Below, piece after piece: positions 20,620 to 32,582 of a stretch of DNA of 64,000 nt. The first letter of the stretch is position 1. The number at the start of each line of letters is the position of its first letter. Where the stretch lies: NCBI GenBank assembly GCA_022749755.1, contig CM040452.1, forward strand, positions 20,044,350-20,108,349, in the 5' to 3' direction. The notes under the pieces are model-generated. The model searched no databases. It was not told where the DNA came from and saw nothing but the letters and a program-made list of their open reading frames with translations. A program made the position numbers and the translations under genes. The stretch is from Azadirachta indica. Its lineage: Eukaryota; Streptophyta; Magnoliopsida; Sapindales; Meliaceae.

Positions 20620-22929
20620 ATATTTAATTTTTGTATAATGCATCTCGCTTACAGTGAAAATCAATAAATTCTTGACGAAATGACTGCTACAACGTGTTCC
20701 ACGAATTTTAAGTAATAATCTTTAAAATTTATTGCTAGTACGATCTTAATTTTATATATGAAGCTTGATAGCGACAAAATAAATAGATGATATACAATAA
20801 AATTATATAATGATCAATAATAACACTGACAAAGGCTGAGAATGATCGAAAGATTTAAATGATAATAAAAATAAATAAATACTTGGAATTTATAATATTA
20901 TTTCTACCGAAAAGCGAGAATATTTTAATCAGAATGGCAGCATTTCAAATTAAGCCACTTAAATCCAAGATTAATAATGAGATTAGTGCATGGTCCAAAA
21001 ACCACACTAAATCACTGTTTATTATAATCATTAATGCTTTAATTAAATCGCTACGAACAAGCTTAATTAGAACTGTGGAAGTGCTTCGCAGGTGCTTATC
21101 TTCAAAGCATTAAGCATTATAATATTACTTAAGTTTTAATGAAGTCAAACCCAATTATAAATTCAGGTTTGCTGTGGTCAACCGCAGTAGTTCCTTGGAG
21201 ATTTAGCCACGTAGTCACATCAGATCTTGATTCTGTGATGTGAGGACACGTCAACGCATGTATAGATTAGTCAATTATTATTATGGGTGGAGATGATTTT
21301 TCTTCGTGCTTGGGCGGGCATTAATTAAGCTAAGCCAATTAATAGCTAGATTAAGCTTTTGATGAATACATTTTATATTGTCCATCAAAATTTTTTAAAT
21401 AAAATATTAATTTTTATTTTATATCTTAAATAAAGATGTAACATATCTATTTAGTTCGCCCAAATTTTTTTTAAAGATTTGATAGTTTTTTTATTAAAAA
21501 TTTTAAATTATGTAATAATAAGTTAGTTAAATATTATTTTTTTTTAAAGTTTAAAACCTATTTATTGATACTTTACTTATAAAATAATTTTTTTTAAGAA
21601 ATTACTTATTTAATTTTAATTTTCGTATAATTAGAAATCTTTTTTTATGGGAAAACTATATAATTTTGAAAATTTCTTTTTTTTTTTTTGTAAAAAAAAC
21701 CTTTGTATTTAAAATTTTTTCTTTATATGAAAATAATTTTTCTAATTAGTGTATAAATATATATCATAAATCTCTACGAAATAATTAAAAACATCAAGTT
21801 TGTTAATTTTCTTAATTTTTTCTTTTCTTCCGTTGCATGTAGAAGTCTTTTTTTAATTTTGATTAATATTTATTTATTAATTTTTTAATTAAAAAATTAA
21901 ATTATTACTTGACCCCCAGGTTTTAAATTCTGGCTTTGCCCTTGATTGTCTTTAATTCTGAAGTGGATTCCAGGAAGCTAAAGTTTATGCTTGAACTAAG
22001 ACAGATTAATTAATGAAAATTAATATCTTATTTTTCTTTTCGAACCACCACGTCTCATTTTTCTATTAACTTTCTTGTTTTTACACTCCTAACTATTTAA
22101 CTTTTTGTTACTAAAAATTTTACTTATTAAATTATGTAGACGTTTTTAATAGTCATGACATTTTTTTGTCTTTAAATTTTTATATTTGCATAGATACTTT
22201 TAAATAATTTGATCGAAACGATTTTTAATTCTATCTTTGTTATCAGTAAAAATTTAATGTTACAGACTTCTTTTAATTTGTTGCTCGTAAGGAAATCCAT
22301 TTATAAATTATAGACCCCTAGAAATGATTAACGATAGCTAGGTTTTGGAAGCATTAACTAAGTGATAATATAGATATAATTATTAAGTCAATTTACAAAA
22401 TATATATGCTCAACTCAAATTTGGCACTTATTAGTGACAATTTTTGGATTAATTGAAAAGGACAAGATGGTGCTTAACAGGCGCCAATTCATCAAATCCT
22501 TAACAAATCGAGCTCTAAAGAACACCTCATTTAGCAGAATAATAAACGCTAGATGATCGAAAGGCTAGCACTTCTGACTTTTGTCTTTTGACTTAGCTAT
22601 ATATCCTCGATCCCTTAGCTAACTCATTAGATCATCTTACACGATTTATATGAAGTAGAGTCCAAAGGTTGATAATTACCTTAGCTTTTCAACTATTGGC
22701 CATTAATCAGATCCATATCTATATCCTTGTATATACATCCACATCTCTCTTAAATTTGGTGCTTACTGACTGATCCTTAACGTCTCATTAGAGACCGCCC
22801 TAGCTACTTGTTTGGATTTTACGTGTTACTTGTTCATTAATATATATCCACTCAACATAATAAAATAATCAACATGACTTTTCAAGAACTTTTCGAGGGT
22901 TAATTAATTTAGGTTAAATTTAAATGTAA

Positions 22930-22968
22930 TATATATCTATATCTATATCTATATCTATATCTATATAA
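22930..22968. repeat. ATCTAT hexamer microsatellite
   Basis: About six ATCTAT units occur in the noncoding part of duplicated copy B. An (AT)n tract follows about 45 bp later. Confidence 0.85.
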
Positions 22969-23007
22969 AACTTAGGGTTTTAATTCAAATATTTGTACAC
23001 GTACGAA

Positions 23008-23053
<46 letters not shown>

Positions 23054-23374
23054 CAACTAGCTATATATTCTACTGCTTCATAATGATATATGATGATGAT
23101 GGCTAGCCAGGCAGGGACGGCTCCACTAGTTACAAGTGGTATTAATTTGATTACAAAGGTTAATTTCTACGTTTATAAATTAAATAAATTATTTAGCCTT
23201 ATCCTCATCCTTTACGTGATCGTATGTATATAAACTAATATAGCCTGCCGAAGGCTTCAAAATTATCATTTTTATAACACGTATATGCATGCAAACTCAA
23301 TTTTCTTTTTTTGACCATATACATATTCGGGCCATTATAAGAGCTCCCCAAAGCACTTCAGTATATACATATAC

Positions 23375-23414
<40 letters not shown>

Positions 23415-24939
23415 ACAAGTAATAAAATAAAAAAAAATAAACTATACAGATGAATAAATTTGAAATGTTTAATTCTTGTTTATCATCGTGCTCTCTTGGA
23501 AAAGAAGTAGCTAGACGATTTATTGAATAGGAAACTAATTAACCGTCAACCGGCAATATAGTCATCCATATTTATTTATAATTTATTGATTATATATATA
23601 AATAAAAAAATATGTATGTAATTAATTGCTGGATGACTACTCTATTACAATACATATATACATGTTTGTAATGTATTCGCTAAGTGGGTTGCTCATATTT
23701 CAGTGTTGTCATTGGAGAATTAACAGAGGAGCTTGAAGGCAGGACCACAAGCGCTTGAAAAAAGAAATTAATGTTGTCCTAAAATAAAAAAGCTAATTAA
23801 CAGGTTTATTAATTGAATTTATACATGGGATGAAAGGGATGCTAAGTTTAGACTGATCGATAACGACGCCTTAAAAGCTGATGAGAAGTTATGGGAAGAA
23901 GATTTTAAATCCAATCCAATGTCAGGCCAAATTTGAGAGTTCTAATTAAGGCTACAGGAAGCAAAATAAAAAAGTTTCTTTTAGTTAAGAAAATTAAAAT
24001 TGTTAAATCTACCGGAAGCAAAATTAATTTTAACATTATTTCGTTGTACATATTAAAAAAAAAAAGTTATAACTTCTTTTTTTTTTTGGAACTATGTTAA
24101 TTATCTCCTACAAAGAATAAGACTCGTCATATTTTTTACGTTAGATGTTATTTTGCAGTCCGTTGAAGTTTGTTGGAAAAGCAGAAGGTAAAATAAAATT
24201 TCTAGAAAGACCATGAACTATAATAACTACAAGTCATGGAAGATTTGCAAATGGCTTCTCCTGCTATCGTTTCTTTTCTTTCTCTTCCTGTTCTATGGTT
24301 TTTATAGAGAGTTGGGTTCACTTTGTCCCCATTAACTGTATTCGGTTTTTTTTTTTTTTTCCTTTAATAATATGGCCTTGCGAGGGCTTAATATTACAAA
24401 AAAAAAAAGTGATGGAAGAACGAAGTTATGTATCAAGTTTCATAATTAACTGTATTTTTTTTTTATATTTTTATAATTGATCAATGAGCTCAAGTGCTAC
24501 GTTGGTATATGTGTTAAAGAAAGAGAAGGATTAATTAAGAATTATTCTTTTCTTTAACGTTAATCTGAACCCAAGTAAAGTAGTATCGCTGGTTGTAATT
24601 TTAGAAATTAATGAAAAAGTAGTGATCATGGCGGCGGAAAGCAAATAAATGTGGCAGTATGTTGTCCAAATTAATTGTCTTTTAATTATAACTTTCGTCG
24701 ATTTCTATATATTTTCACACTTAAATTAGGGTTAAAAATATAGATATGAACCACCGCAACCAAGAAAAAAAAAAATTTAATAGAAACCCATTAGTCGGTA
24801 AACAATGTGTAAGTAATGCACATTAGAGTTAGCACTAAGTTGATGACCAAAATATATTAAGACTTATCCTTTCAAAAAGATTGGACTTCCATTTGACCAA
24901 TAGCAATTTTTTTAATATCAATCAAGTGCTCGCGAGTTC

Positions 24940-24947
24940 TATATAAG
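24940..24947 (+). promoter_or_regulatory. TATA box of second CLE gene
   Basis: TATATAAG lies 98 bp upstream of the ATG and aligns with the TATA box of the first CLE gene. The flanking GTTCTATATAA and AGCAACCCCA are also shared. Confidence 0.7.
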
Positions 24948-25037
24948 GCAAGCAACCCCAACTCTAAAATTCTACACTTAGACAAAGTTTTTCAGTCCTC
25001 ACAAGTTTGAGACCTCAATATAATCAAGTTAATAATA

Positions 25038-25382
25038 ATGGCAAGCCTGGGGTTTTGCTTGTGCTTTTCCCTGATTCTGCTTTCATTTTCAAAATCCGAA
25101 TCTCGTTTGTTAGAGAAAATGTTGTCAGATGATGATAGGCATAAATCATTATCAGGTCAGAGTACTACTAGTATAACAGAAGTGTCAAAGACAAGTATTC
25201 GGAAACAGGAGATGATTGACAGACATTTTGACTCCAAGCAATTATCAAACGATGGGAGTCGCGCATTGATGGAAAGCGCCAGAAAAATGTTCAAGCAAAG
25301 TGTACAGAGGCAAGAGATTATCGGCAAGTTTTTCGAGTCCAAACGAGTGAGCCCCGGAGGACCTGATCCACACCATCATTAA
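25038..25382 (+). CDS. CLE signalling-peptide precursor (copy B)
   Basis: A single exon encodes 114 aa. It has an N-terminal signal peptide (residues 1-20) and a terminal CLE motif RVSPGGPDPHHH at residues 103-114, which is canonical for the RxSPGGPDPxHH group. The precursor aligns with the gene at 18.7 kb over its full length. The strongest identity is in the stretches around IDRHFDSKQ, SRALMESAR and RQEIIGKFF. It shares the same internal duplication, with KTSIRKQEMIDRHFDSKQ followed ~17 residues later by KQSVQRQEIIGKFFESKR. Differences from copy A within the mature peptide are Val for Thr at motif position 2 and Asp for Asn at position 8. The last codon of the motif is followed immediately by TAA. 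The gene lies at the 3' end of duplicated block B. Confidence 0.94.
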   Translation: MASLGFCLCFSLILLSFSKSESRLLEKMLSDDDRHKSLSGQSTTSITEVSKTSIRKQEMIDRHFDSKQLSNDGSRALMESARKMFKQSVQRQEIIGKFFESKRVSPGGPDPHHH

Positions 25383-27220
25383 TAATAATCATCTTTGCTT
25401 TCTCATATATGAACGTTTCAACAGATTTACCAGTGTGATTTAGATAGAGAACTTTTGGTTCTTCTAGTTTTCCAGCGGTTTTCATTTATATATGCATGTA
25501 CTGCAGTGATGATGATCATTTTGGTTTGGTTATAATTGATGTAACTTTCCGTTAAGGTCGATAATGGATATATATATATATATATATATATATGAACTTT
25601 TTCCTTACAATGATGAGGTGATCCAAAGCGAAAATTTATATTAAACAATTAATTAATGTTGTTTTCCTTTGCAATATATATAAATATATAATCTTGGATG
25701 CTGGAACTAAAAATATTTAACAAGTATATCCCATTGTTATTTTTTAAGCAAATTAGTTATCCGAACAAACATCCCATTAAAGTGGTGCTCCATTTGAGAC
25801 AATAATTATCGAGACCAGGATAGCTTGTTATTGTATTCTTAATTCCTCACGCCGTTTTATACAGATGGTGGAGCTTTCCATTTTCCCATTGCACTCATGG
25901 ATCAGCATAAGAGAAAGAGCTAGCATCAGCCTCATCAAGCTTAATTCCCCAGTCTATCAAAATTAATGTAGTCGCTTAGTAAGACTTGCAATTGCATTAA
26001 TATTGCCCCGTGCATTAATATTTTTGTTAATGCATGTAATAAGTAACAGCACTTTTTTTTCTTCTCTTTTTTTTTTTTTTGTTATGTATATTTCATAGCT
26101 GCAAATTTGTTAGAACCTTGCTAAATTATTAGACATGTTAAAGTACAATATGAATTCGATCTATATTTTTCTTTTGTGAAAACCAAATCTCTTTCTCAGG
26201 TTTCTTTCCAACCATACTAATGGACGATGTATAACACGATTAAAAGATTTAATTAATTTTAGAAGGAGTAAAAATTGATAGTAAATAGTTTATAATAGAT
26301 ATCAAATCAAGCAATCGGACTACGTTCTAGCTAGGAACCTTATTTATAGTTAAATAAAAGATATAAATTCTCAAGCCATTGAAATCTGAAGTCCGTACAA
26401 TTCAATTTAGCATATATTGTTCAACTTTTTTTTTTTTTTATATATTTTTCAATAATGTTAGACTGTAAAATAAAAGTAGTAAGCATTTTTGACCTATTTA
26501 ACTTAAAAAATCTGCACACTCCTGAAACAATATTGGTGTATAACTATAAAAAAAATTGTCTTGGAGTAATATTAAAGTGCAGAAATGGGATTCATCAGAA
26601 AACACAAAGAATATGAGAAAATGGGATATCGTACTTCTGGATTCCATTTTTTAATTACTTAATCAGCAGTCATTTTATGACCATATACATATATAATTAA
26701 TGAAATTGACTTTTTCGAGTACCCTCAATTCTATTTATCAAATTCCCTTCTATGAAAATGGCCACTAGTGCTTATCAGTCCATAATTTTTTATTTATTTA
26801 TTTTAATGTGTGTCATCATCAACCTACAGGAATTTGAAGACAGAAAGAACAAGTGCACCTTATGTGGATCCTACTAAAGAATTCTGAAGAATTCGGCTGA
26901 GTCAACCGACCCGGCGTACATGGCCTTCCCTTTTCATTATTTATGCTACAGATTGTAAATAAGGATAATATATACATTACGTAGTTGGTTAATTCCTTTA
27001 ATGAGTTGCAAAGAATTAATTTATATATTCACTGTATGCAAGAGCTCAATAATATTAATCGTCCTCCCAATAACCAAAACACACAAAAAAAAAAAAGTGA
27101 GCTATTTATGTATTGCATATGGTTAGCCATATATATAAATTAATAAAATAATATTATATTGTTTTAACATATAATATTTAATAAATGGGACTCTACTAAA
27201 AGTAGAGATAAAAAATTCAA

Positions 27221-27468
27221 ACCAAATCAACTTCGAACTACGTTTTTGATTGAGATCAGCTTTTACGCTTATCATTGATGACAGATGATGTGAACATACG
27301 ATTTCACATTTTACAACTAACATCAACTCTTTCAAATATATCTTACCAAATCAACTTTGAACTTCGTTTTTGATTGAGATCAGCTTTTACACTTATCATA
27401 GATGATAGATGATGTGAACATACAATTTCACATTTTGCCACTAACATTAACTCTTTCAAATAAAACTT
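27221..27468. repeat. Tandem direct repeat, 2 x 124 bp
   Basis: Unit 1 starts at 27221 and unit 2 at 27345, both with ACCAAATCAACTT. Both contain TTTTTGATTGAGATCAGC and end with AACTCTTTCAAATA. About ten substitutions separate them. Confidence 0.9.
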
Positions 27469-30349
27469 AATTCTCTATATATATAGCATCACATTCTAAA
27501 TGTGATCTTTTATTTATTTTCATAGCTTTTAGTACTTGAATGACTAATGAGAAAACAAGAGGGGTAAATCTGATCCTCCTTACCTACCAAATCTTCTAAA
27601 TTCTTGAAGATTCTGATTAAGATTTTTTTTCATCGTTATCATATATAGATAAAAGGGTTTTAATTAATCTACAATTTCGTGTATCAAATGATCAAAATTT
27701 TCCGCTCGATTGGATCTTTAATTTCTAAATCGCACGGATTAATTTAATTTAGTCTAATGTCTTTAATAACATCATAATTATTGAATCTTTGACATGACTT
27801 TATATGAAATCTAAATCACAAATCGGTGCTTTTTTTTTTTCCTTTATTTATAATCTTTTTGTATTAAAATTAATGTTCATGACGAACTTTCATAGAGTAT
27901 GATGTGTATAGTTTACAATGTGAATTGATTATGCTTGTCCTACAATTATGCGATTCAAATCCTTTAGACAAAGTTTTAGTTAAGAGATTTCTATGGACCC
28001 CCCACGCGATCGGATTCAGACAATAAGTTATTGCAATATCAGTTATAGCTAGCTGTTTGTAGTTAGAAACCACGTCAAATTCAATTGTAATTAATTTTAC
28101 GTAAAGGCTTTGTATTACATTTTCACACATGCAGATCAGGTAGATCTACGTAAAGTTATTGTCCTAGTTTAGAGGCTTTTGAAAGAGTTCCTTAGCTTGT
28201 CCCCAAATGTCTTGCCACCTACCATGTTAAATTGACTGACAATCTTTATATATAGTTAGCAAAAATCACAATACACGTAATTTTTTTTTTAATATTACAT
28301 ATTAGTTTACTGATAGTATATAATTATACATTAGAAATTTATTAAGACTGGAAGTTTAGATACATTTAAATTACAATGCATTTTAAAAATTAGCCCCGTA
28401 AATTAGAGAGAAAATTTTATTTTTATGAAAAATGGAGGAAAATTTACCTACAAAAAATTTGAGCTGTTATTCATATTTTGTAGAATAAGACTTGAACACT
28501 TACATTTTAATTAAAAGAAAAATATTCTTTATCATCTCAATTGTAACCTCATAAATAATCCCATACTTACAAATTAAAGATAAAGAAAAATTAAAAGTTA
28601 GACAAGTTATCATTATTTTTTTACCTTCAAGATTAGTCTAATTAATTATTATATTGAAAACCTTCTGTTCACATTGATGATGCGAAATTGCGAATGCCTT
28701 TTTATGTGTGTTCAACTCTAAGTATAATTTCGTGTATTTTTTATGCACGTCTCCTTCAGAAGCATACAAATGTCAACTACTTCGTTATTGGGAATTTTAG
28801 TTCTGCCCAAAATTCTTTAAAGTAAAAATATCAAATAAATAATAAATAAAAATATAGATTAAAAAAGTATATCATACACACAATATAAGTATTTACATGT
28901 ATAACTCATATAAAAAAAAAAAAAAAAAAACTACAGTCTCTAAGGCATCGACCTTTAACAATTTTTTTTAACATTCTAAACTTTAATTATACTTAATTTC
29001 AAATAAATTTACTCTAGTAATTAATTTTTACCTTAATAAATCTCAAGGTCATATTTAGAGATCAAATACGTACATCTCAACAATCCCCATTAGAAACAAT
29101 ATATATATATATATATATATTTATAAATTTCAAATTATTCAAGTTATGTAATAAGTGAACCTAATATTCCTATATATATTGAATAATATTTTATTCTTAT
29201 AACAGAAATTTTCTTAAAACAAGGAAACACCGACCAAAAATAATTTAGGAAACCTCATGATATTTGAAATATAAATCCTGAAAAAAGGAGATATATATTC
29301 GATAGCTATATAAAACAATTATTATTTATATAAAAAACACCTAATTAATATTTAAAATACAAAGTTTTATCGCAAAAGAGAGTCGTAATTCAACATCCCT
29401 TTAATTAATTCATTTGTAAAGGAATTTGGCAAGTCTTAAACCATTTTATGCAACATAGAATTAATAAAGTATTTCTAAGTTTACACTCAATTCCACGTGT
29501 GTATTTCTCTAGAACTCTGTCCTTGTTTGAGATTTTCTCTCATTTTCCACCAAACCAAACACACAAACTAATTGTAGGATCTGAGAAATATCGCCTAAGC
29601 GTTGTGACTTGGCGCGATGCATCCCTCCTAATTCCCTCAGCCTTTGAGATTATTTTTAATGATTAATAAGATTATATTATAGGCAATAGTAACTAAAATT
29701 ATACCACAAATTAATTTCACTACTTAAGAAGCTAACTTTTTACTTTCTGCTACTAACATGACCTGAACGATTAATGAAGAAATCATGGTGTAATACAGAT
29801 CGATCATGAATTAATATTATCAATTTGGTTAAAATGTGCCTGGGAGTTGTTTCATTGGCTGGCTTATTAACAACTCTGTTAATTCCTTATTCACCAATTG
29901 ACTGTGGCCATTAGCATCTCAGGAATTTCAATAAAACTTTAATTCACAATCTAAAGTATTAGCCACCTTCTATTATTTTTACTTTTGAAGCCACCATCAC
30001 CCTTAGCCTTAACCGAACCATGTCAAATTTAAACCAAACCCTTTGCTATCTTCCCTCTGATTGTTTTTATATGAATATGAGCAGCGAGATACGATCCCAA
30101 TCCAATCCCCAGTCCTACATTAATTATTCCAAGAAATCCAAGCAAATTAATTGGTTGTTATCATCAATTACATACATTTAAAATTAAGAAGAGTAGGTTT
30201 AGAGCGGCTATATGTTTGCTTAAATTTAAAAGAATAGCAATTAAATTCCTTGCCACCTAATTAATATTTGTTATCTATTCTTTCACTTATACTTTTAACA
30301 CATAATAATTAATTATATTTCATAACAAATTTGAATTAAAAATTGTTAA

Positions 30350-31190
30350 GATTTTTATTGGCATTATATAAGTATATTTGAAGAATTTCTAATTCTAAAA
30401 ATTGTTATTGTTTTAATTAAACTCTATGTATGTTAATTTTCTAGTTATTTTAGAATTAATTGATTGTGAGAGTTTAGTTAAGAAATATAAATTTGCTACT
30501 CTACAACTCAAATAAAAGAAGAATTTTTGAAAATAAGGAGTTTAATAAGGTAAGAATCTTTCGTATATAACTTAAGAGATTTATTTTCTTAAAAAATAAG
30601 GAAATAAAAATTCTTTTTGGATTAGGGTTTATAACTTATTAATATAAATAAGAGATATTTTTTAAAATATTTTAAGTCTTTAATACATAAAAAACTAGTT
30701 AAAAAAAAAGATTCTTTGCAAATATAATTTTTGTTAAAAACTAGTAAAAAAAAAGTTCCTTTATAAATATGATTTTTGTTTTCTAAGGTTTTCATCTTTT
30801 TTTAAGAACAATTTAGTGAGAATGATTTCTCGTGATTTCTATTATAATAAATTTAAAGATTTAAATCTCTTAAATATTATAAAGACATTTTGATTGTGTT
30901 CTTCGAGAGAAGTTGTGTTCATTAAAGGAGTTTAACAACATTAAAGTTAAGGGATCTTATGAACCCACACCATTTAAGAAGATTTTACACAACGTGTTTA
31001 ATTTGTATAAGTTTATTAATTCTTATATCATCTTACACCTTAGTAGATTGTGTTTCTCTAAACATAGACTTGTAAATGTAAGATTGAGAAATCTGAATTA
31101 TGTTAAAAATGCTTGTACTTATTATTTTATTTATGGCTTATTGATTAGTTTAATTACAAAATTAATCTATATTAATTAATTAATTAAATA
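30350..31190. mobile_element. Possible LTR-retroelement remnant
   Basis: The stretch has the flavour of a plant LTR/leader: an AT-rich body, a TTAGGGTTTATAACTTATT segment near 30.63 kb, and a sequence near 30.9-31.05 kb with an upstream-leader look. I could not define terminal TG...CA ends, a target duplication, a primer-binding site or any gag/pol coding sequence, so this is only a suggestion. Confidence 0.2.
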
Positions 31191-32187
31191 ATTAATTAAA
31201 AATGACAACATGCCTACCGACAAATCTTTCAAAAAAATCATTACTTACCTTGTTTTCACAATTTTTTAAAATGAAAATTTTCAGGTGCTCTATCCCTTAT
31301 CTCTTTTCCAATTAGATAAGATATAAATGAGTCATCCATGATCAGATCCCAATTGACCAAATTCAAACTCAACGTTTAAGAAAATTCTAGACTAATTTTT
31401 ATTAATTTCAAAATGAAATGATGATCATTTGACCTTCATTAATATATGCCGTTTTAATCGATCTCTATCTTGTTTTATTACTGCATTGTACTATTACTTA
31501 CCTTAAATACATTCCCCGCTCAAAGACTGAAACAAATTAACAAAACTTTGTTGGATTTAAAATGTGAAACAAACAAAGCTTAGTTGGCAATACAAAAGGC
31601 CAAATCAAGAAACAGCCAAAGGGAAATATTAAAGAACATATATTTTCCATTTTCATACATGCAAACAAGATGCCAAGTCTCAAAATCTCATGTCGGCAGC
31701 TTATATAATTTCAAGAATCAATATATAAAGGGCATAGCATATATATGGAAAAGAGAATGATCAACGAATAAAGGCATGATGCATTTGAGCAGACGGCAAA
31801 GACAGATTATTTCTGTTGAAATATTTGTAGGATTTAAATTCAATGATGAACACTAGAGAACAAAATTGTGACTAGATTTAGTGAACTAAAAATCATCAGT
31901 TTGGCTGTTTGTGGGGGCAAAGAACTGGCCACTAATTTCGATACGCAAATAAGGATGGAAAACATGCGTGGGATTTAGTGTGTGGTGGGATTTAGTGTGT
32001 GATGTGATTTGAGGTAATGGAGATGACTCAAGAAAGCAGATTGCCTTTTTTATGAGAGAAGACAATTCTCAAAGTTATCTGCTTATACGACGTTCCAATA
32101 TGGGTCTGTCTTATAATGACTGAAAGCTTTTCCAAACATTGTCATCTCTAGCTGCTGCGAATGCCAATTTGCTGGTTTCTTTGTGTG

Positions 32188-32195
32188 TATAAAAG
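32188..32195 (+). promoter_or_regulatory. TATA box of third CLE gene
   Basis: TATAAAAG lies 134 bp upstream of the chosen ATG of the third CLE gene, in a GTGTATAAAAGGGG context. Confidence 0.6.
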
Positions 32196-32308
32196 GGGAA
32201 CTCTTCATTTATTCTAAGCTACTTGATTTGCCTTGCTAAGTTTAATTAGTAGCTACTTCTAAGTTCTCTTCTCATTGCGTCCATTACATTAAGTCCTTCG
32301 GAAAGTAT

Positions 32309-32329
32309 ATGCTTGCCATTCATGGCTAA
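32309..32329 (+). promoter_or_regulatory. Short uORF overlapping the third CLE start codon
   Basis: An ATG at 32309 opens a six-codon frame (MLAIHG) that ends with TAA at 32327-32329, five bases beyond the main ATG at 32322 and in another frame. If it lies in the transcript it should lower translation of the CLE precursor or require reinitiation. The transcript start is inferred from the TATA box. Confidence 0.45.
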
Positions 32330-32582
32330 TTTATCAAAGAAAAAAGTGTTGTTAGTGTCACTAGTCATGTTTCTTGTGCTTGTAGCAAGTTCTGAGGCAC
32401 GCCTGTCTCGCAGGTCCTCAACCATGCCTAAAAGGATTGATAGCAACCTTATTTTACGCAAATTAGGTTATGATGAATCAAAACTTGAAAAGTATAGGAG
32501 GAGACTTGATTCAGATCCTAATAGAGTTTCTCCGGGAGGTCCAGACTCACATCATCACTCGGAACCACCAGCATTATCCTAG
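32322..32582 (+). CDS. CLE signalling-peptide precursor, divergent, with C-terminal tail
   Basis: A single exon encodes 86 aa starting MANLSKKK. A longer reading from 32313 would need a TTG start, so I chose the ATG at 32322. Residues ~8-26 form a hydrophobic signal peptide ending SSEA. A basic variable region of about 40 residues follows. The CLE motif RVSPGGPDSHHH is at residues 68-79. Unlike the other two genes it is followed by seven more residues, SEPPALS, so carboxy-terminal trimming would be needed. Motif position 9, normally Pro, is Ser. It has no KQxxIIxxxFDSK internal repeat and lies outside the duplicated blocks, so it is an older paralogue. It resembles the shorter Arabidopsis CLE5/6/7-type precursors. 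Confidence 0.9.
   Translation: MANLSKKKVLLVSLVMFLVLVASSEARLSRRSSTMPKRIDSNLILRKLGYDESKLEKYRRRLDSDPNRVSPGGPDSHHHSEPPALS

Larger units (their letters stand above)
20620..25650. repeat. Segmental duplication, copy B (carries CLE gene at 25.0 kb)
   Basis: This is the partner of copy A (about 14.2-19.26 kb), in direct orientation at an offset of about 6.4 kb. It begins with sequence matching the 3' flank of the Ycf45-like ATPase gene (CAGTGAAAATCAATAAA... near 20.65 kb against the 14.23 kb region). It ends beyond the 3' UTR of the second CLE gene. It lacks the MITE and the AT-rich insert of copy A. It contains its own microsatellites, including (ATCTAT)n near 22.93-22.97 kb and (AT)n near 23.01, 23.38 and 25.57 kb. 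Confidence 0.85.
25651..32187. other. Gene-poor AT-rich region
   Basis: No supported gene is seen over 6.5 kb. The contents are a 124-bp tandem repeat, an (AT)n tract near 29.10 kb, poly-A/T runs and a possible retroelement-derived stretch near 30.35-31.19 kb. Open frames such as the one at 30913-31179 are lysine-, isoleucine- and tyrosine-rich translations of AT-rich DNA without family resemblance. Confidence 0.55.

Noticed and set aside
30913..31179. 88-codon plus-strand frame as a gene
   Set aside because: Composition is that of AT-rich DNA, there is no recognisable domain, and the region looks noncoding or retroelement-derived.
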